Part shown: positions 1 through 9,839 of the stretch, piece by piece
Layout of the letters: each line of letters starts with the position of its first letter
How positions within the stretch are numbered: the first letter of the stretch is position 1
From: CAVTYH01 sp963773875
GTDB lineage: Bacteria; Planctomycetota; Planctomycetia; Pirellulales; JADZDJ01
Direction of reading: 5' to 3'
Assembly (NCBI GenBank): GCA_963773875.1
Contig: CAVZCV010000019.1
Span: forward strand, 333,341 to 397,340
Length of the DNA: 64,000 nucleotides
Notes under the pieces: generated by a model
The model's database searches: none
Told to the model about the DNA's origin: nothing
The model's input: the letters and a program-made list of their open reading frames with translations, nothing else
Translations under genes and position numbers: made by a program

Positions 1-1
1 A

Positions 2-1021
2 CAATCGCAAAGCTTTGCCCAATCGATGGACCGCACCGTGGAAGCGGCAAAGGCCCAGGTCGATTCCGGCAAGGCTAAGCTTGACTACGCCAATAGCAAT
101 TTGGAACGCGCCAGTAAACTGTTCCAAACGAAAACCGCCACGCAGGATCAGCTCGAACAGGCGGAACTCAATCAAGTACAGGCGGGCGTTGAATATCAGC
201 AAGATTTGTTATTGCTGCGAGCCATCGAAGCAATGCAAGCGGCCACTGCGCTCTTGCCCACCGGCGTGCAGCAATACATCGACCGCAAGGGTTTGACCCA
301 CGACGTATTGAAAATGCAACTCGCGGAAGCCGAAGTTCGGCTAAAGCAGATGGAACGCGACCGCATCCGCGGGGAAATTCGCTCGCCGATCGAAGGCACG
401 GTGCTCGAGCGAGCCATCAGCGACGAACGGCAAGTAACCGCTGGTACGACACTGCTACGGATCGGCCGGCTCGAAGATTTGGAAATCGAGGCCGACATCC
501 TTAGTCAGGACGTTGTGAATGTGAAGGAGCAAGACCCAGTCGAGCTCACAGGCCCGGCTATCGGCCCGGTTCCGGCCCACGGTACAGTTAAGCGAATTTA
601 TCCTGCAGGCTTCACGAAAGTGAGTTCGCTCGGCGTGGAGCAGCAGCGCGTTAAAGTAATTGTTGCAATCAAGCCGGACGATCTTGCGAGGTTGCGAAAA
701 GATCGCGATCTTGGCGTCGACTACCGAGTCCGCGTGCGCGTTTTCACTGCGCAAAAGGACGGCGCAGTGGTAGTTCCAAGATCGGCCCTCTTTCGCGGCG
801 GCGACGGCAAGTGGCAAATGTTTGTCATTCGCGACGGACGAGCGCACTTGCAACCCGTGGATACCGGATTGATGAACGACGAGACCGCTGAGATCACTTC
901 CGGTGTAAAAGAAGGCGAGGAAGTCGTACTCGCTCCGGAAACGAGCCTTCACGATGGCACGCGCGTTAAACCAATTGAACGCGTCCGCAGTGCAGCTAAT
1001 CAACCGCCCGATGGCGATTGA
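2..1021 (+). CDS. Membrane-fusion (HlyD/RND adaptor) protein, 5' truncated by window edge
   Basis: The reading frame is already open at base 2, so the true start lies upstream. The visible 339 codons hold the second half of an efflux adaptor: a long alpha-helical hairpin rich in A, Q, E and K (roughly the first 110 residues), the lipoyl-type half motif IRSPIEGTVLERAI, then the beta-barrel and membrane-proximal domains ending near VVVPRSALF and VKEGEEVVL. Such adaptors link an inner-membrane ABC or RND exporter to the outer membrane. The partner permease is not downstream, where an SDR gene follows after 12 bp, so it would have to lie upstream of the window. Family assignment is good; the substrate cannot be inferred. 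Confidence 0.85.
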   Translation, partial: QSQSFAQSMDRTVEAAKAQVDSGKAKLDYANSNLERASKLFQTKTATQDQLEQAELNQVQAGVEYQQDLLLLRAIEAMQAATALLPTGVQQYIDRKGLTHDVLKMQLAEAEVRLKQMERDRIRGEIRSPIEGTVLERAISDERQVTAGTTLLRIGRLEDLEIEADILSQDVVNVKEQDPVELTGPAIGPVPAHGTVKRIYPAGFTKVSSLGVEQQRVKVIVAIKPDDLARLRKDRDLGVDYRVRVRVFTAQKDGAVVVPRSALFRGGDGKWQMFVIRDGRAHLQPVDTGLMNDETAEITSGVKEGEEVVLAPETSLHDGTRVKPIERVRSAANQPPDGD

Positions 1022-1033
1022 CATTGATCAACT

Positions 1034-1801
1034 ATGCAAATCGCCAATCGCACTTTCATCGTGACCGGCGGCGCCAGCGGATTGGGCGAAGCGTGCGTAC
1101 GGCGATTGATCGCCGCCGGCGGGCGCGCCGTGATCGCCGATTTGAACTCCGATGTTGGTCAGCAATTGGCGGGCGAGTTTCCGGACGTCGCAAGATTTGT
1201 TCGCACCGATGTTACCAGTTCAATTGACGCAGAAGCGGCGACCAACACGGCCATCCGCGAATTCGGCGCACTCCACGGGCTAGTTCAATGTGCTGGTATT
1301 CTGGAGGCTGCGAGAATTATCGGCAGAGGATCGCCGCACGATTTAGCACTATTCGAACGCGTTGTGCGAATCAATCTCGTCGGCACGTTCAACATGCTGC
1401 GGCTTGCGGCCGCGGCGATGTCGAAGGGCACACCGAGCGAAGACGGCGAGTGCGGTGTAATCATCAATACCTCGTCGGTCTCTGCGTTCGAGGGTCAAAT
1501 TGGCCAGGCGGCCTATGCGGCGAGCAAAGGCGGCGTAGCAAGTCTCACACTTCCTGCCGCGCGAGAGCTGGCTCGGTTTGGAATTCGGGTCGTTGCTATT
1601 GCTCCCGGAGCCTTCGACACACAGATGATGGCCGGCACCACCGATGAATTGCGTGCTTCACTTGCCGCACAAATTCCGTTTCCGCCGCGATTCGGTAAAC
1701 CCGAGGAGTTCGCGCACTTGGTGCAATCCATCATCGAGAATCCGTATCTCAACGGTGAAGTCATTCGATTGGACGGTGCGCTGCGAATGGGCTCCAAGTA
1801 A
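1034..1801 (+). CDS. SDR-family dehydrogenase (3-hydroxyacyl-CoA dehydrogenase type II-like)
   Basis: A 255-residue classical short-chain dehydrogenase. The cofactor motif TGGASGLG is at residues 11-18, an Asp follows the second strand (IADLNSD, favouring NAD), and the catalytic Ser148, Tyr161 and Lys165 lie in NTSSVSAFEG and YAASK. The overall pattern, including GECGVIINTSS and the PFPPRFGKPEEFA segment near the C terminus, resembles the HSD17B10 / 3-hydroxyacyl-CoA dehydrogenase type II subgroup, which oxidises 3-hydroxyacyl-CoA in fatty-acid or branched-chain breakdown. It follows the adaptor gene by 12 bp and converges with the methyltransferase. No beta-oxidation partners are adjacent, so the exact substrate is inference. 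Confidence 0.88.
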   Translation: MQIANRTFIVTGGASGLGEACVRRLIAAGGRAVIADLNSDVGQQLAGEFPDVARFVRTDVTSSIDAEAATNTAIREFGALHGLVQCAGILEAARIIGRGSPHDLALFERVVRINLVGTFNMLRLAAAAMSKGTPSEDGECGVIINTSSVSAFEGQIGQAAYAASKGGVASLTLPAARELARFGIRVVAIAPGAFDTQMMAGTTDELRASLAAQIPFPPRFGKPEEFAHLVQSIIENPYLNGEVIRLDGALRMGSK

Positions 1802-1812
1802 CCGCTCGCGGA

Positions 1813-2718
1813 TTAGTGTGACGTTCTGGCAAATGATCCACTGTGCAATCGTCGGCCAGCAGTAGTGGAAAGCCAAAGTTCTCCGGATTCAAATTCGCGG
1901 TTCCTGGATCCGAACCGTGCGCGCGCAAGCAATTCAACCAACCGCGGCGCATCATATTGCGGCGCATGGCAGGTGAGCAGCACGAGTCCGCGGCGCTCCC
2001 CAATAAGCTCGCGGCAAACTGAAAGCAGCACTGGCAAATCTTCGTCAATCTTCCAGACCTCCCCACTCGGCCCGTGCCCATAACTCGGCGGATCCAAAAT
2101 GATGCTGTCATATTGCCGACCGCGTTTGAGCTCGCGCTGGGCAAATGTTAGCGCATCTTCTGCGATCCAGCGAATCGGCGCGCTTGATACGCCGGATAGT
2201 TCTGCATTGCGGCGGGCCCAATCGACCACGTTGCGGGCAGCATCCACATGAGTGACCTCCGCTCCGGCCGTTGCCGCCGCCACGGTGCTTCCGCCGGTGT
2301 AAGCGAAGAGGTTAAGCACTCGTGATTCTTCTGCACCGCCGCCGCTTATTGCCCCCTGCGCCCTGCCCCTTGCGTTTTGCTGCGCGACCCAATCCCACAT
2401 GGGGGCCTGTTCTGGAAAAATGCCGACATGGCCGAAGTCAGTCAGTTTTAACTGGAAGTGTGCACTGCGATGCTGAGTGATCCACGGAGATGGCGGACGG
2501 TGATCGATTGACCAACGGCCGCGACTCGGAACGCCCTTCGTTGAGTCTGCCAGTTCAAATCGCGCATCCGCAGTTCGCCAGAGCTCTGGTTGCGCACGAT
2601 AGTGTGCCTCGGCCGCTGGCGAAGTTCGATCGAGCAGCATCGACCCGAATCGCTCCAACTTCCGACCACCGCCGAAATCAATGAGCTCGTACTGGGCGGC
2701 ATCGAACATTCGGCCCAA
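1813..2718 (-). CDS. Class I SAM-dependent methyltransferase (RlmI-like, probable 23S rRNA target)
   Basis: A 301-residue Rossmann methyltransferase. Motif I is VLNLFAYTGGSTVAAA with the acidic residue of motif II in THVDAARNVVDWARRN. Motif IV is ILDPPSYGHGP, typical of the RlmI/RlmK-related group that modifies ribosomal RNA, and the segment VLLTCHAPQ follows. The N-terminal PUA domain of full RlmI is missing; instead there is a short beta-rich region starting FDAAQYELIDFGGGRKLERFG. This shorter form is common outside Proteobacteria. It is convergent with the SDR gene, with 11 bp between the stops. The methyltransferase call is firm; the RNA target is inferred from the family. Confidence 0.85.
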   Translation of the reverse strand: MGRMFDAAQYELIDFGGGRKLERFGSMLLDRTSPAAEAHYRAQPELWRTADARFELADSTKGVPSRGRWSIDHRPPSPWITQHRSAHFQLKLTDFGHVGIFPEQAPMWDWVAQQNARGRAQGAISGGGAEESRVLNLFAYTGGSTVAAATAGAEVTHVDAARNVVDWARRNAELSGVSSAPIRWIAEDALTFAQRELKRGRQYDSIILDPPSYGHGPSGEVWKIDEDLPVLLSVCRELIGERRGLVLLTCHAPQYDAPRLVELLARARFGSRNREFESGELWLSTTAGRRLHSGSFARTSH

Positions 2719-2753
2719 CTCCTAACCTAGCGGCCGACCGTAGCGCGTATTCA

Positions 2754-3236
2754 TTAGCGCGAAAATCCTTTTGCCGCTGCTGGAACTGCTGGCACTGGCA
2801 TGGCTAGCCAACCGCCGAGGGCAGCGCAGGGTACGATCAAGAGCGTTGTTGAGGCAACGAGCCACGGCGGACCCGATTCGCCTAAAGTCGCCAACAGAAG
2901 AAGATTTAATACCACCGACAGCACGCCTGTCCAAACGGCGTGGTGCAAATGAGCGATGCCGGCTTTGCTTGCCGACACGTACCCGCCGGCTAGGCTCATC
3001 AGCATACCGCCTGTTGCCACGCACAGCACTAGCGCCAACGAGGCGGGCAGTTCGTTGGCAATCATCTCAGGCGTGTCGCCACGAGTGAGCATACCGCAGA
3101 TGGCAGCCACGCCGACGATCGTGGACATCACGAGCGAGCCGGCTACATCGACGACGGCGCCGACCCAAACGGCGCGCCAATTGAGACCGCCGGCTAATCG
3201 TTGTAGAACGGCAGTCCGATCGAAGTTGTAATGCAT
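2754..3236 (-). CDS. Four-helix membrane protein of unknown function
   Basis: I do not recognise a family. The 160 residues hold four hydrophobic stretches: about 22-48 (WVGAVVDVAGSLVMSTIVGV), 66-88 (LALVLCVATGGMLMSLAGGY), 100-118 (VWTGVLSVVLNLLLLATL) and 127-148 (LVASTTLLIVPCAALGGWLA), joined by short loops. The N terminus is short and polar with no cleavable signal. The arrangement resembles small integral membrane proteins often left as hypothetical in planctomycetes. It lies 35 bp upstream of the methyltransferase on the same strand, so the two may be co-transcribed. Confidence 0.55.
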   Translation of the reverse strand: MHYNFDRTAVLQRLAGGLNWRAVWVGAVVDVAGSLVMSTIVGVAAICGMLTRGDTPEMIANELPASLALVLCVATGGMLMSLAGGYVSASKAGIAHLHHAVWTGVLSVVLNLLLLATLGESGPPWLVASTTLLIVPCAALGGWLAMPVPAVPAAAKGFSR

Positions 3237-3427
3237 TCTGTCGCCTTATCTGCGGAAAATCCGGTTTACGAGCGTAGAACTGCATTATGATTGGCCAACT
3301 CGAAGTCGTCAAAAGCAGCATCTTGGTAGGCACAGAATAAATTTTGTGCGCCGGATGCTGGCGGCCGTTCGGGCGTTTGTCACAATACGTCGGGGCCCAT
3401 TTTCCTAATCCGGTGCGCAGAAGTTTT

Positions 3428-5903
3428 ATGGCAGATGTCGAGAAAAAGGGCTCGTTTTACCTCGGCCGTCATTACGATTGGCGAAAGCAGCAACTTGAAT
3501 CGGACGCCGGAAAAGGTCATTCAATACGACGCCGGTGATCTGACAACGCATGCCGTTTGCGTCGGCATGACCGGCAGTGGCAAGACCGGATTGTGCCTGG
3601 CGCTGTTGGAAGAGGCGGCACTAAACGGCATACCCGCGATCGCCATCGACCCGAAAGGCGATTTAGGAAATTTGCTGCTCGCGTTTCCGAAATTACGGCC
3701 GGAAGATTTTCGCCCTTGGATCGATGAAAGCGAAGCGCAGAGGAAGAATGTTTCGCCCGACGATTTGGCGACGCAAACCGCAAAGTTGTGGCAGGACGGA
3801 TTGGCGAAGTGGAACGAAGATGGATCGCGCATTCAGCGATTATCTCGATGCGGTCGAGCTGACCAATCTATACCCCGGCATCGAACGCCGGCGTGCCGCT
3901 GACGGTGCTTCGTTCATTCGCCGTTCCCCCGGAGTCGTGCTGAACGATACTGATGCACTTCGAGAACAGTTGGTCTCGACCGTTTCCGGATTACTTTCCT
4001 TCTTGGGCATCGAAGCCGATCCGGTTCGGAGCCGCGAACATATTTTGCTCTCGCAAATTCTGGAGCATACATGGCGCGATGGACAAAGTTTGGATCTTCC
4101 GGGCCTGATTCGCGCCATTCAATCGCCGCCGTTCGACAAGAGTCGGGCTTTGTCGATTTGGAAACGTTTCTTCCCGGCCAAAGATCGCACTGCACTTGGC
4201 GATGCAGCTGAACAACTTGCTTGCGTCGCCCGGTTTTTCGCCTGGATGGAAGGTGATCCGCTCGATATTCAGAAACTGTTTTACACGGCCGAGAAAAAAC
4301 CACGGCTGTCGATCATCAACATCGCGCATTTGAACGACTACTGAGCGAATGTTCTTCGTCACGATTCTTGCTCGGCGAGTTGCTCTCCTGGGTTCGCGCT
4401 CAACCCGGCACGCCAAGCCTGCGAGCACTGTTTTACATGGACGAAGTATTCGGCTATTTTCCGCCGTCGCGAAATCCGCCTAGCAAGCAGCCGATGCTTA
4501 CGCTGCTCAAGCAAGCCCGGGCGTTTGGCTTGGGAATCATGTCTGGCCACGCAAAACCCGGTCGATTTGGATTACAAAGGGCTCGCCAATGCCGGAACAT
4601 GGTTTGTTGGGACGGCTGCAAACCGAGCGCGATAAGAACCGCGTGATCGAAGGATTGGAAGGGGCCAGTGCTATGGCCGGCTCGAAGTTCGATCGCGCGA
4701 AAATCGATCAGATGCTTGCGGGGTTAGGCAACCGCGTGTTCTTGATGAACAACGTTCACGACAATCAGCCGTCAGTGTTCCAAACTCGATGGTGTTTGTC
4801 GTATCTGCGTGGCCCGTTAGTCGAAGACCGAAATCCAAAAATTAATGGCGCCGCGAAAGCAGAAAGCCGGAATTCGCGATACTGTGGCAGCGACAATGGA
4901 TGGAACCGTTTCCACTGATGATGCCAAGCCAAAGTCGGCGGCTGCCAATCTGCAGCGTCCACTCGTGCCCCCCGAAGCCGGTGAAAGCTTTGCAGCCTGC
5001 AAACGGCCGCCGAGTTCAACGGAACAAATCGAGTATCGGCCTGCTCTCATTGGTGCGGCTCGGCTGCACTTTGTCGATGCAAAATATGCTGTCGATCAGT
5101 GGCAAAATGTGGCGGTGGTTTCGCTCCTCGACGATCAATCGGTCGAATCGCCTTGGTCACAAACGGATGACTGGGACGAAAGCCGTGTCACCCTGGAGAA
5201 ACAGCCCGATCCACGCGCCGGTTTCGTCGATTTACCCGCTGCCGCTGGCCGGGCTAAATCGTACGCCGCGTGGCAGAAGGATTTGGCCTCCCACCTTTAT
5301 TCCGATCGCACATTCGATTTGTGTCAGTGCGAAGCCCTCGGCGAAAGCTCGAAACCTGGGGAAAGCAAAGACGATTTTTTGAAGCGACTCGAACCCGTTT
5401 GCCGCGAGAAATGCGAAGCAGAGCAGAAAAAGATTACCGACAGCTACTCAAAGAAACTGACCACGCTCGATGGACAAATCCAACGCGCTAATCAGCAAGT
5501 GGAAAAACAAAAAGGACAGCGCTGGCAGAAAATCATCAACGCACTTTTGTCTTTCATCACCACCATTGTCGGAGCGCTGGCCGGTGGTCGGAAAATCGCC
5601 AGCCAGCGGAACATTTCGGCCGCCGCCACGGCTGCGCGGCGAGCCGGCGGCGTTGCGGGCGAACAAGCCGATGTGGCTCACGCCGAAGAGAGTTTGGGAA
5701 GTCTGCAGCAACGCCGCGCTTCACTTCAGGCAGAACTGGACGCCGCCAATGCAGCGATCGACGAGAAGTACAATTCCAAGCAACTTGCGCTGAACGAAGT
5801 GCCAATCCATCCGCGCAAAACCGACATCGCTGTGAGCAAAGTCGCGCTCGTATGGCTGCCGTATCGCACAGGCCCCGGCGGGCAAAGCGAACCAGCCTAC
5901 TGA
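3428..5903 (+). pseudogene. HerA/DUF853-like ATP-binding protein, broken by several frame changes
   Basis: Translated in pieces across three frames, this region is one protein of about 820 residues. The order is: start MADVEKKGSFYLGRHYD (frame 2), Walker A in GMTGSGKTGLCLALLEEAA (frame 3), the segment YTPASNAGVPLTVLRSFAVPP in a third frame around 3866-3945, FFAWMEGDPLDIQKL (frame 1), the Walker B-like strand SLRALFYMDEVFGYFPP (frame 3), LLGRLQTERDKNRVIEGL (frame 2), and a long C-terminal coiled coil (frame 3, about 5390-5760) rich in K, Q and E. At least six frame changes are needed (near 3480, 3830, 3865, 3945, 4335, 4570 and 4850). The family is FtsK/HerA-like ATPases that pump or remodel nucleic acid; the function of this subgroup is not known. 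Whether the gene is dead or the sequence carries indel errors cannot be decided here. Confidence 0.75.
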
Positions 5904-5943
5904 TAGTCGCAAGCTCGCGACCCCAGATTTGGTGCAATTTCTC

Positions 5944-6216
5944 TCACACGAGTCCTCCAGGTCCTCTTCGACCGAACGCAGCGTGGTAGATCAGAAGCAC
6001 GATGACGGCGCCGATGATCGACATAAAAATGCCGCCGGCGCGGACCTCGTCACCGTACATTCCCAGAGCACGGCCAATGAAACCGCCCACGAGGGAGCCA
6101 ACGATCCCCAAAATCATGGTCGGCAAGCAGCCGCGGAAATCGGTCGGGCCGGGAACAAATAGCCGGGCCAAAGCCCCCACGATCAGGCCAAAAACGATCC
6201 AAGAGATAATGTGCAT
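5944..6216 (-). CDS. GlsB/YeaQ/YmgE-family small membrane protein
   Basis: About 90 residues of the transglycosylase-associated family: three hydrophobic helices, Gly-rich (GLIVGALARLFVPG, MILGIVGSLVGGFIGRALG, GGIFMSIIGAVIVLLIYHA). The conserved pattern of an N-terminal helix, a PG loop and a GxxGxxxGG helix is clear. I chose the Met of MHIISWIVFG as start because the five codons before it are polar and atypical. Family members are inner-membrane proteins linked to general stress; the molecular role is unknown. It is convergent with the broken ATPase gene. Confidence 0.85.
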   Translation of the reverse strand: MHIISWIVFGLIVGALARLFVPGPTDFRGCLPTMILGIVGSLVGGFIGRALGMYGDEVRAGGIFMSIIGAVIVLLIYHAAFGRRGPGGLV

Positions 6217-6453
6217 GAATTTGCCCTGCAAAATGAATGATTAGCGGCCAAACAAGTATAAGCCCCGGGAGATTATTCGTCGTTGCCGGAAACTTATCGT
6301 TTTGGGAAACCCAGCTCCGGCGGCGGGGTTTAGTGTTTTAGAACGGCGGTCGTTGCCGAGCTTACCGGCCGATTGGGCATCTCTGGCCCTAGCGGATTGC
6401 ACTGCTTAGACTTACAGCTGTGGTCGGGGGTACTGGGCAGGTGAGGAACGATC

Positions 6454-7119
6454 TTGGCGGCCAGCGATTCATCGACGCTGAATTACGAACTGCACGACCC
6501 AGACGTGCGGCTGATGCTGGAGGTGCGCGACGACAAAGCAGCGGCCTTCGAAGAGTTGATGCTGCGCTACCAAAACCGCCTGGTGACGGTGCTCGAACAT
6601 TTGGTTGGACGGCGCGACTTGGCGGAGGACCTGGCGCAGGATGTGTTTTTACGAATTTACCGGGCACGCAAGCGCTACGTTCCGGGAGCTAAATTTTCGA
6701 CGTGGCTGTTTACGATTGCCAATAACGTGGCCTCGAACGCGCTGCGGAGCCAATCGCGGCGGCGGGAGGTGAATTGGAAATCGAAGCCGGGCGAATCGAC
6801 AGGCGCCAACACGCTCGATCAAATGGCTCAAGCCGCCAGCAGCCTGATGCCCGCGCGCCAGGTCGATAAAGCAGAAGTTCGCGAAGTGGTTCGCGACGCC
6901 ATCGGCACGCTAAATGATCGACAGCGATTAGCCGTGTTATTAAGCAAATTTGAAAACATGAGCTATGAAGATATCGCCGAAACCATGCAAATGACCCCGC
7001 AAGCCATTAAATCGTTGTTATCGAGGGCGCGCGGAAATTTGCGGGCCGTATTAGAGCCGTACTTAGAACGGGGCGAGCGAAAGTCAACAAAACAAAACGG
7101 GGAACCAGAGCACGAGTAA
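6454..7119 (+). CDS. ECF-type RNA polymerase sigma factor
   Basis: A 221-residue sigma-70-family protein of the extracytoplasmic-function class. Region 2 spans roughly 28-110 (AFEELMLRYQNRL, DLAEDLAQDVFLRIYRAR, FSTWLFTIANNVASNALR). Region 4 spans about 150-200 (LNDRQRLAVLLSKFENMSYEDIAETM and AIKSLLSRARGNLRAVL). The start is TTG, supported by GAGGA six bases upstream. It directs polymerase to a small regulon. The next gene on the same strand, 36 bp on, encodes a membrane protein with an anti-sigma-like N-terminal region, the usual arrangement for a regulated ECF pair. Confidence 0.92.
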   Translation: MAASDSSTLNYELHDPDVRLMLEVRDDKAAAFEELMLRYQNRLVTVLEHLVGRRDLAEDLAQDVFLRIYRARKRYVPGAKFSTWLFTIANNVASNALRSQSRRREVNWKSKPGESTGANTLDQMAQAASSLMPARQVDKAEVREVVRDAIGTLNDRQRLAVLLSKFENMSYEDIAETMQMTPQAIKSLLSRARGNLRAVLEPYLERGERKSTKQNGEPEHE

Positions 7120-7155
7120 TCAATCGGTCCATCGACCGAAATTGCTGGGGCCGAC

Positions 7156-8781
7156 GTGGATGTAAAAAAAGGCGGGCAACGCGGCAGTAATTCTATCGCT
7201 TCCATGTCAGACACAAACACCAACAACACGAACGCAGAGTCGCTGGACGAAGAGCTCGTGGCGTATTTGGATGGCGAACTCGATTCGCAAGGCACGCAGC
7301 GAATCGAGAACATGCTGGCCTCCGACGCACAGGCCCGTCAGCGGTTGAATCAGCTGGCATCCTCCTGGGATTTGCTGGACCAACTGCCACGTGCGACGGT
7401 TGACGATCTGTTCACCAAAACGACGGTGGAAATGGTGGCGCTGGCGGCGGAGGATGAAATCAATAAGACTGTGGCTGCCGAGCCAGCGCGGCGGCGCATG
7501 CGGCTGCTGGGCGGCGTGATTGCTGCGGCCGTTGCGTTGTTCGTAGGTTTTGTCGCCGTAGCGGTCGCGCTGCCGGATCGTAATGATGAACTTTTGCGCT
7601 ATTTGCCGGTCGTGCACGATTTGGAGTTGTATCGCGCTGTCGGCGATATCAAGCTGCTCAAATTATTCCAGGAAAAGGGCATGTTTACGGAAGATGTGCC
7701 CAGCAGTGCGGCCAGCGCACTGCCTGGAGAAAAATCGATCGCTGCGCAGCCCAGCAATTTGTCGCTGCCGATTCCCGATTCCATCGAGGCCCGCCGTGGC
7801 TGGGTAGAAAGTTTAAGCGCCGCGGAAAAATCTGAATTGCGGCGCGATTTCCAGAATTTCACCTCGCTACCGGCTACGGAACAGCAATCGTTGTGGCAAT
7901 TCGCGCAGCAATTGCAGTCCGATCCGCAGCATGAAGAGCTCAAACACATCATGGTGCGATATAACGATTGGCTCAAAACTCTGCAGCCTGCCGATCGAGC
8001 CGATCTGGCCGATAAGTCGCCAGATGCCCGGGTGGCAGAAATCCGCGATCGTCAGCAGCTTGATGAAAGCCGAGCACTTGCAGCGTTTGGCGATGCCGCG
8101 TCCGCAAGGCACTTCGAAAGGTCAGGAAGGCTTCGAAACCTTGTGGCTTGGATGCAGTCGTTTGCGAAAAGTCATGAGGAGCAGATCATCAGTCAATTGC
8201 CGGAGGAACTGAAGAAGACCGGCGCGACTCTGAAGGAACAGCCCGATCGCATCGCAAAAACAGGGTGATCGTTTCGCCTTGCCGAGATACGATTCCTGGC
8301 TGGCATATCCAGCTTTGGCGTCGGGATTCACTAGTGAAAGATATTTCCCAAGCCGAGTGCCGCGGAGCTGGCGGAATTGAAAACGGCCATCGAGCAAACA
8401 CGTGAACTAAATAAAGAAAAACCGCTGAAGGAGCGTCCTGACGGCAGCATCGATTTGAACCAACTACGCGATTGGATCCAGCCGCTGCTTCGAAATCGCG
8501 CTTTTTCCGGCCCCGGCTTTCGTTTCGGCGGCGGTATGCGGCGGCCACCGATGAATGAAGACTGGACTGCGGAAGAACGCGCACAGTTCGAAGGCCTCAC
8601 GGGCCCCGAACTATTCCGTAAGCAAGCTGAGCTATTCCGCAAAAAACATGGATTGCCAGCCGATGGACCCATGCGAGGCAAGGGTCCGCCGCCCGGCTCC
8701 GTCGAGGGCCCAGGCGAGCCGCCGAAAGACGGTCCGCCAGAACGCGAACCGGGTACCGCCCAGAAATCGCCCGGCGGATGA
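7156..8781 (+). CDS. Membrane-anchored anti-sigma-like partner of the ECF factor (two frame breaks)
   Basis: The first 370 codons (to 8268) and the last 135 (8377-8781) lie in the same frame; the join runs through another frame reading QGDRFALPRYDSWLAYPALA. Two single-base indels, in the A-run near 8262 and the T/C run near 8346, restore a protein of about 540 residues. Features are a short N-terminal helix region with EELVAYLDGELD (typical of anti-sigma N-terminal domains), one membrane helix at about residues 115-139, a long Gln/Ser-rich helical extracytoplasmic part, and a Pro/Gly-rich tail. The start is GTG; Met17 (7204) is an alternative. It probably holds the sigma factor inactive until an envelope signal arrives; that is inference from context. 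Confidence 0.65.
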
Positions 8782-9452
8782 TCTAAAATCGTCCCTTCAT
8801 TTGCTACATTTTTCGGGCGGCGCCCGATTGAAGCGCGGATGGCAGTTCATTGCCGGGCAACTTGCCGCTGCGAAAGCAGGCCATGACGTAACAAACGGCG
8901 GACACGTTCAGTTTGAGCAGGCAAAAGCATGAGGGACCTCCTTTGGCAACAGGCTGGTGACATAAAAAAGGCACAGATGCTCATAATTAAGATTTGTACC
9001 TATGTACACTTAAAGTTCTGAAAGTGGCCTGTTTGGCAAGCCTTTTCTTTTTGCCCGAGATTTCGAGCCTTTTTTGGCAACGCTTGAACCCCGGGATCCG
9101 TCTCCACAGCTAAGACGGCCCAGTCGGCCCGGTCAATCTCTTCCGGCAATGGCGAAATTGCCGGATGAGCATGTTCCGCCAAACAGTCCAGTGGCGGTTG
9201 GCTGCGTTGAAAACGTGCGCCGGCCGCGCAAAACGGACGATAAGAGTCGATCAGACGGATCGCCGATCCCACGTCACGGACGCCCATTGACGTTTCACCC
9301 CCGGGAAAGGCCGCGCCATGTCGATCAATCTTCTGCACGCTCTCATGGGCGTCGCCTTTGCCGCCGTTTGGCTCTTCAGCATGCGCATCGCCACAGGTCG
9401 CTCACAGACCGCGCCGCGCATTCGTTAATTCCGCGCAGCGCAGCAAACGTGG
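8782..9452. other. 670-bp region without a convincing gene
   Basis: Open frames here (for example 9000-9338 on minus and 9074-9496 on plus) have poor protein character, being rich in R, P, S and H with no family signature. A short T-rich stretch lies at 9040-9075. One possible small membrane-protein frame is listed separately. No tRNA, riboswitch or clear terminator is visible to me. Confidence 0.5.
9318..9428 (+). CDS. Possible 36-residue single-helix membrane protein
   Basis: An ATG with GGGAAAGG eight bases upstream opens a 36-codon frame. Its middle is a plausible transmembrane helix (LLHALMGVAFAAVWLFSM), followed by a basic tail ending in TAA. There is no family I recognise and no neighbour that supports it. 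A chance frame is about as likely as a real small protein. Confidence 0.22.
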   Translation: MSINLLHALMGVAFAAVWLFSMRIATGRSQTAPRIR

Positions 9453-9806
9453 CTAACTTTGATTGGGTGTCGAGGGGTCGTGTCGATACGCAATGACCCG
9501 GACTTTTTCCAGCGTGACCAAGCCTTCGGTAATGATCTGGTCCAAGTCAGGCAGGAATTCTGCAATTCGTTCCGGTTTGTCGACAATCTCGATCACCATC
9601 GGTAGATCTTCTGATAGCCGCAGAATTTTTGCCGTGTGAATGCGGCTGGTCGCCCCAAAACCGATGACGCCTCGTAACACAGTGGCGCCGGCCAACCCGC
9701 GCCGCCGGGCGTCCTCCACAATCATCTCATACAGCGGTCTGCCGTGCAGCTTGTCGCTCTCGCCGATAAAAATCCGCAGCAGTTCGGCTTCGGTGGGAAG
9801 TTTCAT
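9453..9806 (-). CDS. DUF190 family protein
   Basis: A 117-residue protein matching DUF190: the start LRIFIGESDKLHGRPLYEMIV, the middle GLAGATVLRGVIGFGATSRIHT, and SEDLPMVIEIVDKPERIAEFLPDLDQII. Family members resemble PII-like trimeric signalling proteins and are very often encoded beside crcB, as here, with 33 bp between them. The link to fluoride export is known only from gene neighbourhood; the biochemical role is unproven. Confidence 0.9.
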   Translation of the reverse strand: MKLPTEAELLRIFIGESDKLHGRPLYEMIVEDARRRGLAGATVLRGVIGFGATSRIHTAKILRLSEDLPMVIEIVDKPERIAEFLPDLDQIITEGLVTLEKVRVIAYRHDPSTPNQS

Positions 9807-9839
9807 GATGACGCTCCGCGGATTCTTGAATGTGATTGG

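Noticed and set aside
6290..6330. GGAAACTT near 6290-6297 as an ECF -35 autoregulatory promoter for the sigma gene
   Set aside because: A matching -10 element at 16-17 bp could not be made out, so the site is not supported.
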